Source: Albugo candida (Eukaryota; Oomycota; Peronosporomycetes; Albuginales; Albuginaceae). Taken from it: a DNA stretch of 64,000 nt. Numbering within the stretch: position 1 is the stretch's first letter; each line of letters begins with the position of its first letter. This document shows, piece after piece, positions 55,250-64,000 of the stretch. A program made the translations under genes and the position numbers. The stretch spans positions 83,159 through 147,158 of the forward strand of contig CAJNAR010000185.1 of NCBI GenBank assembly GCA_905220665.1. The letters are read 5' to 3'. The notes beneath the pieces are model-generated. The model saw nothing but the letters and a program-made list of their open reading frames with translations, was not told the origin of the DNA and did not search any database.

Positions 55250-58200
55250 AAATCAAAAGTTGCGCTCTTTCAACACTCCTTCCCTTGTGGGCGAACTAAC
55301 CCGTGAGCATGAAAAGTCTGCAGAAATCGCTGAGTCGGGTCGCCGGGAGGGTCCTGGTCGGATGTCCTCCGGCATTTTCTTGGAATCGCAGAACTGCACC
55401 TTCAGCAATTTCATTTTCTCCAGATCGTTGACAACTTGTATCGCACAGCGCTGTTCTTAGCTAGATCGAACGCGTCTTCGCCCTCGATCTTGCTGATAGC
55501 TGCTTGGTTATCCACTTGTAAAAGCGAGCATGAATTATTTGGCACGTCAATTTCCTCTAACATTTCAATAATTCCCATTATTACAGCAGCTTCTCGCGAA
55601 GCCGCCAAAAGATCGGACTCCACCGTGAACAGTGCGACACACTTCTGTTTCTTGCATAGCCACCCCAAGAACATGCGCTCCACCATTAAAAGACCCCCTC
55701 TGACCGATTTCCGATCAGTTTCTTCTTCAGCGCAGTCGGCATCACTGAACATCTCAGCCAGCACCCCGTCGTCTTTCATTGCAACCTTGACTCTCCACCA
55801 TAAATTTGAGTTCTTTTTTGGCCGTAAGATACTTGGCTATCATCTGTGCCAGAAGCCGATCCTCTTTACATGGCGCTTGTGAACGTCGAGTGGCTCGGTT
55901 CACTGCAAATACTATGTCTGGTCGTTTGCACCGAGCCAATGTATTAAAATGCCCACCAGCAGCTGAAATCACTGCACAGTCCTTTTTTTTTGCAAGCCTC
56001 TTCCATTGTCGACAGCAGCGCAATTTCTTCTTCTCCATATTATCCACCGACTGAAACTCTTCTCGGAGTCGATTTGGCCAGCCCGAAATTGTCGAGCATC
56101 TGCTCGATAATATTTTCCTGGTCGACTGCTCGCCCGGTCTCTTTATTGTGATCAGACGCAATACCAAGAAATTTGGTGACTACGCTTAGATCCTTCAGCT
56201 CAACAACTTGCATGCAGCTTAGAAATTACCAATCTTCTTTACGGTGGTTCCCGTCGCTAGCACGTCGTCCACGCAGATACCCACGAGCGTCCTACCATCA
56301 GTCTCGGTCTTGATGTGTACAAAAATGTATGTATAGCACTGACCGAAACCCAAAGACATTAAGATCTCGTGAAGCATCATATTCCACAGCCTTCCTAAAT
56401 GTATGAGGCCGTACAAGTCTTCTTGAGTCTCAACGCGAGTGTCTTTTGTCCCGCATAGCAAGTTTTTCCAGACAAATGGCGTTGATTTCGGTAAACGGTG
56501 TGGTATTTTTAAGTCGTCTTCTTTTTTGTCTCGGACAAAAAAGCTCGGTACATCACCGTGTCGCGCAGGTACTTCCCTCATCCTTTACACAACGAAGACC
56601 ACTTTGTTAGACAACATTTCCATCACAGCCGAGAAAGTATATGTATAATTAGCACCATAGACTTGTTCGTCCCGGCGCGAAACTAATCCCGCCTTGTAGT
56701 ATAGTATCATCGGCGTGCATCTTTAGTTTTACAGCCCAAATTCTGGGAAGTATCTTGGATTCGCAAGTTTTGAACTCACTCTTCAAGGATCCTTTTGTTT
56801 TAGTGGGTCAATCTCTGTGCGCATTGACTCATGCATATGCTTGAATCGAGGGTTTCCATTCGCTTCGCTATACTTCTTGGCTTCTTTGAGCGTAGTCGCG
56901 TTCACACGGTTCATCGGTACATGTTTGGCGTGTTTGGTACTCTTTATGCGATTTTGTATGCACTCTGTTCTTCTACGGATTTAGTCGTCTTCCTTTTTCT
57001 TTCGTCCAGAATATCTTTGTTCTCAGGCGTCTTGTGCTTCCGTATTACCTCTTATGTTGAAAGTACCGCCACTGACTCCTTCTGCTTTTTGCGGCCTCAT
57101 TTCGCCCCATTCGCGCTCAAGCTACTCTTGAAGCTGTGCGTTCTGGTTCCTTTTGATTGTCTTAACGTTCGTAGCTGCTGCGTTCTTATGAAGTCCTCGC
57201 CTTCGGCAGGTATACTTCGGAGTCCCATACTCTCATCGCTTTATCACTCTAGCCCAAGATTTCGGCTTCTATGGTTCTTTTCGGGATCCCTGAACATCGA
57301 GCACGGGATGCGAAAAGGTAACATTTCCGCCAGGTCAGGGATCGTACCCGTCAACATCTCAAGCGGTGACATACGCTTTGAGTTGGCGTTCCACGACATC
57401 TGGTTCTAGACACAAGTCGCGTATGCAACAGCGTCACCTTCAAATAATAGAGAAACACCCTTCACAAAAAGCAAGTATCTTGCCATGTTGAACACCATCC
57501 ACTGCATCGGCTCAGCTCTTCCACTTGATTTCTGATTCTTAGCTTCGCTTACTTGACTTCTCACTCCAGCTAATTTGCAAAAGGAGCGACCGTATACTCA
57601 CTCCATGCCGCTGTCCGTGTGCAGTACATGAACCCGACAAATAAATCTCATCTCGAACTGAAGCAGGAGATATTCAAAACGTTTTGGTCACCTCGATCTT
57701 GTTCTTGGCTACGAAAATGCATATGTGGTTCTTTGAGTAGTCGATGAAATTGATAAGTTAACAATTGCCACGGGGTCTTGCAGAGTCATCGGTCCCTTGA
57801 TGTCAGTGCTGCTAACTCACAAACCTTGTGTATGGCGCTTTCTCGGCCTAATTGCTTTTTTTCTGTTCTTGCCTTGTGCGTAAGTTCGACAGTTTGGTCG
57901 AGCTCGGTCTGTCATCCGAGCACCAGAGCCCACCTAGTCGGTCATTTTCGACAGTGTTGTAGTAGGTAGGGTGTCCGAGCCTCTTGAGCAGTTCTACCAG
58001 GGCTGTATCAATAATGGCTTCTTCGTAAACTTGTAGAACGGCTCGTTTGACTATTCGAACGCGCGTCTCCTTCGTTCTTTCACGCGTGGCGTTAATTTTT
58101 AAGACGTTGTTGCTGCGAAAGACCTCAGAGATATTCATACTGTCCGCTTGGAGCAACAAGTACCTTCGGTTGCCATCTCGCTTGAAGAACACAACGCGCT

Positions 58201-58497
58201 ATTCGAATATAGTGTAACTGATGATGTTTCCAGAAGGTTCACCGCATAGTAAAACTCGGTCAGGTCAACTATAACCTATTTTCCACTAAAAGCTATCCTC
58301 AGCTCGGCCGATTCCACCTTGATAACTCCAACCATCGTGTTGTTCGAAGCGCGCCACGAATGGTCACAATTAATACACGTTCTTCAGCAACTTGCATCTT
58401 TCAGTCAATGCACGCACGACCCGCTGTCCAGAACACACGAATCAGAGACAGCCTTCGTACCTATCCCTGTGGGGCAAGCGAGAACCCGCCCGACGCC
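55250..58497 (-). mobile_element. Copia-3, minus-strand Ty1/copia remnant
   Basis: Reading right to left: protease site VLDSGSCVH near 58410, pre-integrase region 58192-57848 (LLLQADSMNISEVFRSNNVL, then LLKRLGHPTYYN), a stop-ridden integrase, the start of reverse transcriptase near 56840-56590 (ILYYKAGLVSRRDEQVYGAN), more reverse transcriptase 56581-56219 (GRTLVGICVDDVLATGTTVK), and RNase H 55779-55411 (FSDADCAEEETDRKSVRGGL). LTRs were not found. It joins LINE-1 directly at about 58498. Confidence 0.75.
55411..58450 (-). pseudogene. Copia-3 pol remnant
   Basis: Catalytic signatures remain readable: the reverse transcriptase VDDVLATG strand and the RNase H start DADCAEEETDRKS with EREAAVIMGIIEML-like helix (SREAAVIMGIIEMLEEIDV). 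At least six frame changes and many stops separate them, and about 1 kb of integrase sequence (56.8-57.8 kb) is barely recognisable. The long plus-strand frame 56831-57409 is the shadow of this region, not a gene. Confidence 0.7.
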
Positions 58498-60300
58498 CCT
58501 TTTTTATTATTTTTCGTCCTTTTTTGGTGGGATGATTAAAGCTACAACGTATTCAATTCCTTCAGCAGTTCGCATCCGATACGTCAACAATTATTCCTGC
58601 GAATTGGACAACTGCTTCGACGGAATTATTACAACTTATCCAACCTTCCTTTGGACCACACAAGCCGATGGATATATTCACCATCGCACCAAATCGACAT
58701 GGGAAAATGGTTCAATGGGAGAGCATATCGTCATGGTGGAAACAAGCATTTATAATGTGGCATCAGATGGATTGGAGCATTTCAATATCAGATTCAAATG
58801 TTTCACAACGCCGTCAGTACTACATGGAACAACCGATGTGGTTTCACTGCGACCAAAAGTTACATTACGAAGCTGCTACTCGTCATCCGAGTACGCAGAA
58901 CGTTCGGTACAATCTTGGCATGGTGGACGAACCACATCGAACATTTCGAAAAACGTTTGCTACACTTTTCGACGTTCGAAGTTTGCAAGACTTTTTTCGT
59001 GAAAGCGACACATGGCCAACGAAGAAAGATTTTGTCGACATGTATTAAAACGACGAAGAGCTGAACACATCGGATTTGTCTGAAGAAAAGTTGCTGAGTC
59101 GACTTTACAATGAAGTCACTCAGATTCTCCAGCGTATCCACTCGACGATTGGTCTCATCACTTGGATTATACCAACCACAAGTGGCAGATCATTTTATGT
59201 GGGAGTAAAAAGCAAGGAAAGGAAACATTATTTTCCATCCACGCTCACAACTCTCACGAATCGTCTGGAAACCTCCCGAACCAACCAAGAGTCATCCGAT
59301 GTCGACACATTGGTCAACACGGGAGAGATCGGACGCACTGGATTCAGAACGAATCCGAACTTTTATGGCTACATCACGGCATCTTCGAAAACGTGTATTA
59401 CCAATTTTCGAGGATTTACAGTTTCGTCTCGCCTTTCGGATGTTGCCAGTTCGATCTCGTTTCTGGTTCTTAAAGGATATTCAGCCCGACATTATATTGT
59501 GCACGCAGACTTCGTGTGGGGCAGTGGAATCCGATCAACATCTCTTTCTCGAGTGCGATCACACGGCACAGTTATGGAAGGAGTTACTACCTAGTTGGGA
59601 TCAGTTTTTCCCTCTCGACCACGTTGGACGCATATTGCATGTGCAACGTACCAACCCTACGGTCGGATTGGAAAGACTATCTCGACATTATCTCAGATTT
59701 ATGGCTTGCATTGCAAGCGGTGACACTGTACTTCGTCTGGAAAGATCGGAATCGTCGTTTGTTCGATCATCGATCAGCAACTCCGACAGTTCTAGCACTT
59801 TCCGTGATCTACACCACGTTTGTGCGCACGTTCGGTACTTTCGAAGACAGTGTTACGACCACGAGGAACGCATTCGGCTTGCAAAGGTGCTGGATCAACT
59901 CGAAACGCAAGGATCATTTGGTGGATTTTTCAGAGGCCGAAGATCATTACTGCGGGTACGGCACAGACAAGTCAAAATGCAAGTGCAACTCAGATCCTAG
60001 TCCTAGCTGGCTGGTTCTGCTCACCGTAGTGTGGCGCACACCAATTTGCAAACCACGGTACTTTTGGACCATTTTGACAACTTTACAACTTTACAGCATT
60101 CACAAGCTGGACACAGTCTCGTATTAAGGATGCTGAGGCTACTACGATACGAGATTATCAACGAGAAGACATATTATCATCTCTCACAGGTATTTCACGA
60201 AACGTTTATATATATATATGTTATTTAAGATAGCCTTGGCAACTAGAGAAGTCAGTTTAGTCTAATTCTAGTAATATAGACACCTTCAACTGAGGCTATC
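58498..60300 (+). mobile_element. LINE-1: 3' end of a non-LTR retrotransposon
   Basis: Coding frames encode the C-terminal part of a LINE ORF2-type protein. 58668-59045 has SQRRQYYMEQPMWFHCDQKL and LFDVRSLQDFFRESDTWPTK. After frame changes, 59299-59570 has RLAFRMLPVRSRFWFLK and the zinc-binding CTQTSCGAVESDQHLFLECD pattern of the zf-RVT domain. Several frames are open together, so many lesions are recent or small. The 5' side is truncated at the copia-3 junction. The tail ends near CACCTTCAACTGAGG (60280-60295). A second copy lies inverted at 62964-64000. Confidence 0.8.
59299..60000 (+). pseudogene. LINE-1 zf-RVT domain and C terminus
   Basis: The longest frame, 234 codons, begins MSTHWSTRERSDALDSERIR. 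The zinc-binding pattern C-x4-C-x6-8-H-x4-C is complete (CTQTSCGAVESDQHLFLEC), followed by LWKELLPSWDQFF. Compared with LINE-2, a small indel after about 59640 shifts the frame, so the last 100 residues are probably out of the original frame. The reverse-transcriptase catalytic YADD region is not in the window. Confidence 0.7.
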
Positions 60301-60484
60301 ATTCTCAACCTGAAACCATCTTTAAAAACCAACTTATAGAACACAAGGTTCTTCTGTCATGAATGACCCGTACATAGTGAATTATTAGGACTCAGTTTAC
60401 AGAATGGAATATTTTTGTGTTATTAACCGACCGTGACCTGCGAAATAGTCCAACAACAATGAGTTACACGAACAAACGCGAACG

Positions 60485-60798
60485 CTAACTAGAGTGAGTG
60501 ATTGCAAAGTTGAGCGCAAAATAGTTCACGTCGAAAAGTAGCGGGTAGTGCGTTTGGCGGATCCTCATGCCCTTGTTTTTGTACCGACCAGCGTGGACGC
60601 AAGCAAGCCACACCTTCCTAGTATTTCCGTACTTGTCGGCCTTTGTGCGGGCTCTCTTTGTGGGATAGCCTTCTTGCCACCCAAAGGTTTGCACTGCCTC
60701 TTCTGTAATCTCATAGGTCTCATAGTTGTGTTCCAGGGGTGGAGCAAGTGGCATAGTAAGGACAGAGTATTCACGTTAGCGTACTTATAGCAATGCAT
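60485..60798 (-). pseudogene. FAR1-like DNA-binding N terminus of a MULE
   Basis: Minus frame 60754-60485 reads LEHNYETYEITEEAVQTFGW, then WQEGYPTKRARTKADKYGN and KVWLACVHAGRYKNKG, the pattern of FAR1/MULE N-terminal WRKY-GCM1-like domains. It ends without a catalytic domain. It sits just inside the repeat cluster at 60828-60970, probably the end of that element. Confidence 0.5.
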
Positions 60799-60827
60799 GT
60801 AGGTGTCTAGCGATTTTGAAAATTAAG

Positions 60828-60970
60828 AGGTGTGGTAATACAGGTTCCCTTAAATAATTTGAATTTAGCGAGTGTGGCGAAACCGGTTTCCATTTCTTTA
60901 GGATATTCTGGGGTATGGCTATACCGGTGTTCTCATTTAAGTTAAGTTGTGTGGCTATACCGAATCCCTA
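60828..60970. repeat. Four diverged copies of GTGTGGCTATACCGG at about 40-bp spacing
   Basis: Copies start near 60829, 60870, 60912 and 60948 (GTGTGGTAATACAGG, GTGTGGCGAAACCGG, GGTATGGCTATACCGG, GTGTGGCTATACCGA). The unit contains the palindrome GGTATAGCC/GGCTATACC. This resembles the subterminal repeat arrays seen in the other TIR elements here. A related reversed copy (GTGGCAATAGCCACACCC) lies at 61178-61196. Confidence 0.6.
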
Positions 60971-61238
60971 TTGTGCAAATAAGAAAAGAAATGATATTTA
61001 CGTGGCCATAATCAGCGCCGGTATTATTCTATTGATTTTGACTCTATAAAATGAGGAAGTTTCATAATATATTTTATGTTGAAGCAGTGATATAGCTACC
61101 TTATCGATCAATCATATTAATGTTACACAAATCAATCAATCAGGGGTGTTTTGTCTGTGGCAACAGTCAAAACGTCAGTGGCAATAGCCACACCCACGTT
61201 GTATTTTTATTTTTAGGGATAAAAAGACTCCTTAATTT

Positions 61239-62166
61239 GGGAATCGTTATTCAGCCCCACCTTTCCTCAATTAGCCCCCAGCCTCCATAAATTATTGGAA
61301 TGCCTGGGTTCAGATTGGTTCAAATAAATATAACAGAATGAATAAAATAAAACCACCGGAATCGTTATTCATCCCTCACCCTCCAAATAGGACCAGATTA
61401 CAAATTCTGTGCTAAAAAAATGGATCTCTGTGTCAATAGGTAAGTTATATTGTATGCTGATTGTGCTGTCAACAGCCATATTTATCTTACAACCATTCAT
61501 TGCAGGTGATCTACTCTTAGTGGATTCGGCAGTTTACCTCGCCTGCAAAGCCCAGCTTGCTGGCACCGTGCAGCAAATGCAAAGCAGCGAGCTATAGTCC
61601 AAATGCAGCTTGGATTCATGCTCTTAGAGGGAGATTTTCTGCGCGCAGCTCATCTGTAGTACCTGCAGCGGCTTAGTTATGACCGAGACTTTCAAGTTTT
61701 GCAGACTCTGATCAAGTGCAATTAATTGCGACTATTTGCCATTAACTGCAAGTAACTACAACTTTGATTTACTATAGGCTTGTTGACATCCACAATGGGC
61801 TATCCTTGCGCCCATGTTTTTCTTCATAAGTGGTATCACTGTCTGGCAATGATCTTGAACAGCATTGATGGCTGGTACACCAGCACCAACATCACCAACA
61901 ACACATGCAGCAGTAGATTTAGATATAGACCTAGATTAAGAAGTACAAAATTTGGTGAAAGCGAAGTATTTTTCATGATTATTATTGTTTTTATCCCGTT
62001 GCATTTACTAAGATTAATCAGAGGCCACGATTCCCAGGAGGGTGGGGGTGGGGGCTGAATAACGATTCCAGTAATTTTATTTTATTTATTGTGTTATATT
62101 ATTTAGACCAATGGGAGACCATTAATCTAATAATTTATGGAGGCTGAGGGCTGAATAACGATTCCC
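61239..62166. mobile_element. Fold-back MITE split by a smaller MULE (H)
   Basis: The outer ends GGGAATCGTTATTCAGCCCC (61239) and its reverse complement at 62166 border about 130-bp and 97-bp arms. Inside, a second pair of ends (GGAATCGTTATTCATCCCTC at about 61369 and its reverse complement ending near 62069) borders 0.7 kb of MULE A-family sequence. Both pairs belong to the MULE A terminal family. The 62040 region is G-rich (GGAGGGTGGGGGTGGGGG). Confidence 0.6.
61409..62000 (+). pseudogene. MULE H transposase scraps
   Basis: LKKWISVSIGKLYCM (61409) parallels LKKRISVSTGKFYCM of MULE A. LLTSTMGYPCAHVFLHKW (61780) is a SWIM-like C-x-H piece. Large internal parts, including the catalytic domain, are missing. 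Confidence 0.6.
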
Positions 62167-62586
62167 TTATGAAATTGTTATATTTTACTCCTTTTTTACT
62201 CCCTTTTGAGTTACGTGACCAGAAAAGTTATACTGACTTGCTTTCGGTTATACTCACTCACGTCTGCGTGATTACTCTTCAGATAAGAGAACCTTTTTCC
62301 CTCTCCGCCTTTCACCTTCCACCAACTTCAACTATGCATGAGAATGGTACTGTAGAATGAGCGCTCATTGTAGCAAGACAGTCATGCTAGAAAGGAGGCA
62401 AATAGTAACTGACGCCAGAATTTCTCTTTCTCAGACACAACAGATGCAACCAGCTTGTCTTCGGCATCAATATTGGAGTGTTTGCTTCCACCGAACGACA
62501 ACGGTATGTAAAGAGATGCTGACATTCACGCAATAACAGAACGCTGACGCGCAGCAAATGCCACATTTTTCTGCTTAGCTGACGTG
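62167..62586. other. No gene seen
   Basis: Mixed short frames only. The minus frame 62659-62387 overlaps the FAR1-like fragment and is its shadow. Confidence 0.35.
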
Positions 62587-62850
62587 ATGAACACTCCAAG
62601 CATGCTCCGTCCCCAAGAGGCCGAATATGGTAGCCGTGAAGAACTGCTTTCCGAAGCACAGAAATGGGCTCTTGGCCAGGGATACGCAGTGACTATCAAA
62701 CGTTCCGTTACCGGGAAGTATGCATAATTGAAATGTGACCGTGGTATCGCACACCTGTCTCAAGTATCAGAACGAAAGCGACAGACAGCATCTCGGCGCA
62801 TTGAATTCCCCTTCCGCCTCTCTGCGAATTATCTATTTGTGTCACTTGAC
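62587..62850 (+). pseudogene. FAR1-like DNA-binding domain fragment
   Basis: From ATG 62587 the frame reads MNTPSMLRPQEAEYGSREEL, then EAQKWALGQGYAVTIKRSV, the FAR1/MULE N-terminal domain. A TAA follows KYA at about 62728. In the same or the next frame, LKCDRG, RKRQTASRRIEFPFRL and SANYLF continue the domain. It is the start of another MULE transposase with no body; LINE-2 begins soon after. Confidence 0.6.
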
Positions 62851-62963
62851 TTGAAAAGGAGTGAATATAGCAATTTCCTATGTATAAATAAAAAGTATAC
62901 ATAGTATAATGATGTGCTGCCGCGTGACTTAAAAGAGAGTTATTACAGTATAATAATTCCCTA

Positions 62964-64000
62964 GGGTCCGTACCCAGCTCAGTTGAAGGTGTCTATATTA
63001 CTAGAATTAGACAAAGTGACTTCTCTAGTTGCCTAGGCTATCTTAAATAACATATATACATATAAAAAACGTTTCGTGAAATACCTGTGAGAGATGATAG
63101 AATGTCGTCTCGTTGATAATCTCGTATCGTAGTAGCCTCAGCAACCTTAATACGAGACTGTGTCCAGCTTGTAAATGCTGTAAAGTTGAAAAAGTTGTTA
63201 AGTTGTAAAAATGGTCCAAAAGTACCGTGGTTTGCAAATTGGTGTGCGCCAAACTACGGTGAGTAGAACCAGCCAACTAGGACTAGGATCTGAGTTGCAC
63301 TTACCGTTCCACTCGCCTGTGCCGTACCCGCAGCAATGATCTTCGACTTCTGAAAAATCCACCAAATGATCCTTGCGTTGCGAGTTGATCCAGTACCTTT
63401 GCAAGCCGAATGCGTTCCCCGTGGTCGTAACACTGTCTTCGAAAGTACCGAACGTGCGCACTAAACGTGGTGTAGATCACGGAAAGTGCTGGAACTGTCG
63501 GAGTTGCTGATCGATGATCGAACAAACGACGATTCCGATCTGTCCAGACGAAGTGCAGTGTCACCGCTTGCAATGCAAGCCACAAATCCGATATAATTGC
63601 TAAATATTCTTTCCAATCCGACCGTAGTGTTGGTACGATTGCACATGCAATATGCGTCCAACGTGGTCGAAAGGAGAAAAACTGATCCCAACTAGGAAGT
63701 AACTCTCTCCATAACTGTGCCGTGTGGTCGCACTCGAGAAAGAGATGTTGATCGGATTCCACTGCCCCACACGAAGTCTGCGTGCACAATATAATGTCGG
63801 GCTGAATATCCTTTAAGAACCAGAAACGAGATCGAACTGGCAACATCCGAAAGGCTAGACGAAACTGTAAATCCTCGAAAATTGGTAATACACGTTTTCG
63901 CAGATGCCGTGATGTAGCCATAAAAGTTCGGATTCGTTCTGAATCCAGTGCGTCCGATCTCTCCCGTGTTGACCAATGTGTCGACATCGGATGACTCTTG
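62964..64000 (-). mobile_element. LINE-2: inverted second copy of the LINE 3' end
   Basis: The minus strand repeats LINE-1 from about 59299 to 60290 with few changes, including the zinc-binding CTQTSCGAVESDQHLFLECD pattern (frame 63987-63301). It runs off the right edge of the window. Its tail, read on the minus strand, ends TTCAACTGAGCTGGGTACGG and then ACCC at 62964, a few bases longer than LINE-1's tail. Confidence 0.8.
63301..63987 (-). pseudogene. LINE-2 C-terminal coding fragment
   Basis: A 228-codon frame keeps SRFWFLKDIQPDIILCTQ, the zf-RVT cysteines and LWRELLPSWDQFFSFRPRW, then VPTLRSDWKEYLAIISDLWL and AVTLHFVWTDRNRRLFDHRS. This is a better continuation than in LINE-1 and probably closer to the original protein. 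The end (GTGEWNGKC-like region) is in another frame. The 5' part lies outside the window. Confidence 0.7.

Noticed and set aside
56831..57409. 192-codon plus-strand open frame, rich in Leu, Phe and Ser
   Set aside because: It lies opposite the copia-3 pol remnant; the minus strand carries readable reverse-transcriptase and integrase pieces, so this is a shadow frame.
58319..59002. 227-codon plus-strand open frame
   Set aside because: Its first third is antisense to the copia-3 protease region and the rest overlaps LINE-1 in a different frame from the recognisable protein; a chimeric chance ORF.

Overview
The window looks like a piece of a eukaryotic microbial genome. An oomycete, perhaps a white-rust (Albugo-like) species, is the best guess but is not proven. 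The grounds are compact genes with very short GT-AG introns (45-82 bp where I could place them), AT-rich intergenic DNA, interstitial plant/oomycete-type telomere repeats (CCCTAAA), and many Mutator-like (MULE/FAR1) and Ty1/copia elements. No bacterial operon signals are present.

Region 1 (1-17 kb) is the gene-bearing part. Splicing by eye gives a complete SpoU-family rRNA 2'-O-methyltransferase (MRM1/TrmH type, 8 exons), a myeloid-leukemia-factor-like protein, a membrane-anchored polysaccharide deacetylase-like protein, a candidate mitochondrial protein, a small three-exon gene and a complete DPH7/WDR85 WD40 protein (5 exons, diphthamide pathway). Between and after them lie coding-looking exons, some encoding membrane proteins, that I cannot name.

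Region 2 (17-34 kb) is a transposon graveyard: a copia gag scrap, then MULE-type elements placed end to end or nested. Each family has its own terminal inverted repeat (TIR) and most keep parts of a transposase with a CCHC knuckle and SWIM-like region. One (25423-28234) keeps an 8-bp target-site duplication (TSD) and sits inside another TIR element.

Region 3 (34-43 kb) holds a GNAT acetyltransferase, a small membrane-protein ORF, and a 3.9-kb DDE transposon with TIRs and an 8-bp TSD. That transposon carries one premature stop, a telomere-like repeat and a duplicated internal block with an extra copy of its own TIR. Unidentified exons follow.

Region 4 (43.5-64 kb) is retrotransposon-rich. Copia-1 is degenerate and its reverse-transcriptase gene is split by a tRNA-like SINE with a 15-bp TSD. 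Copia-2 has both LTRs and a 5-bp TSD and is inserted in an older minus-strand coding-looking segment. Copia-3 lies on the minus strand. Two related LINE 3' ends lie in inverted orientation at 58.5-60.3 kb and 62.96-64 kb, separated by MULE/MITE debris. Host genes here are few: a decayed minus-strand coding region around copia-2 and a two-exon small membrane protein at 53.3 kb.

The named housekeeping genes act in separate processes (rRNA modification, diphthamide synthesis, glycan modification). Their order does not suggest a functional cluster. Exon calls come from reading splice sites and conserved motifs only; no database search was possible.
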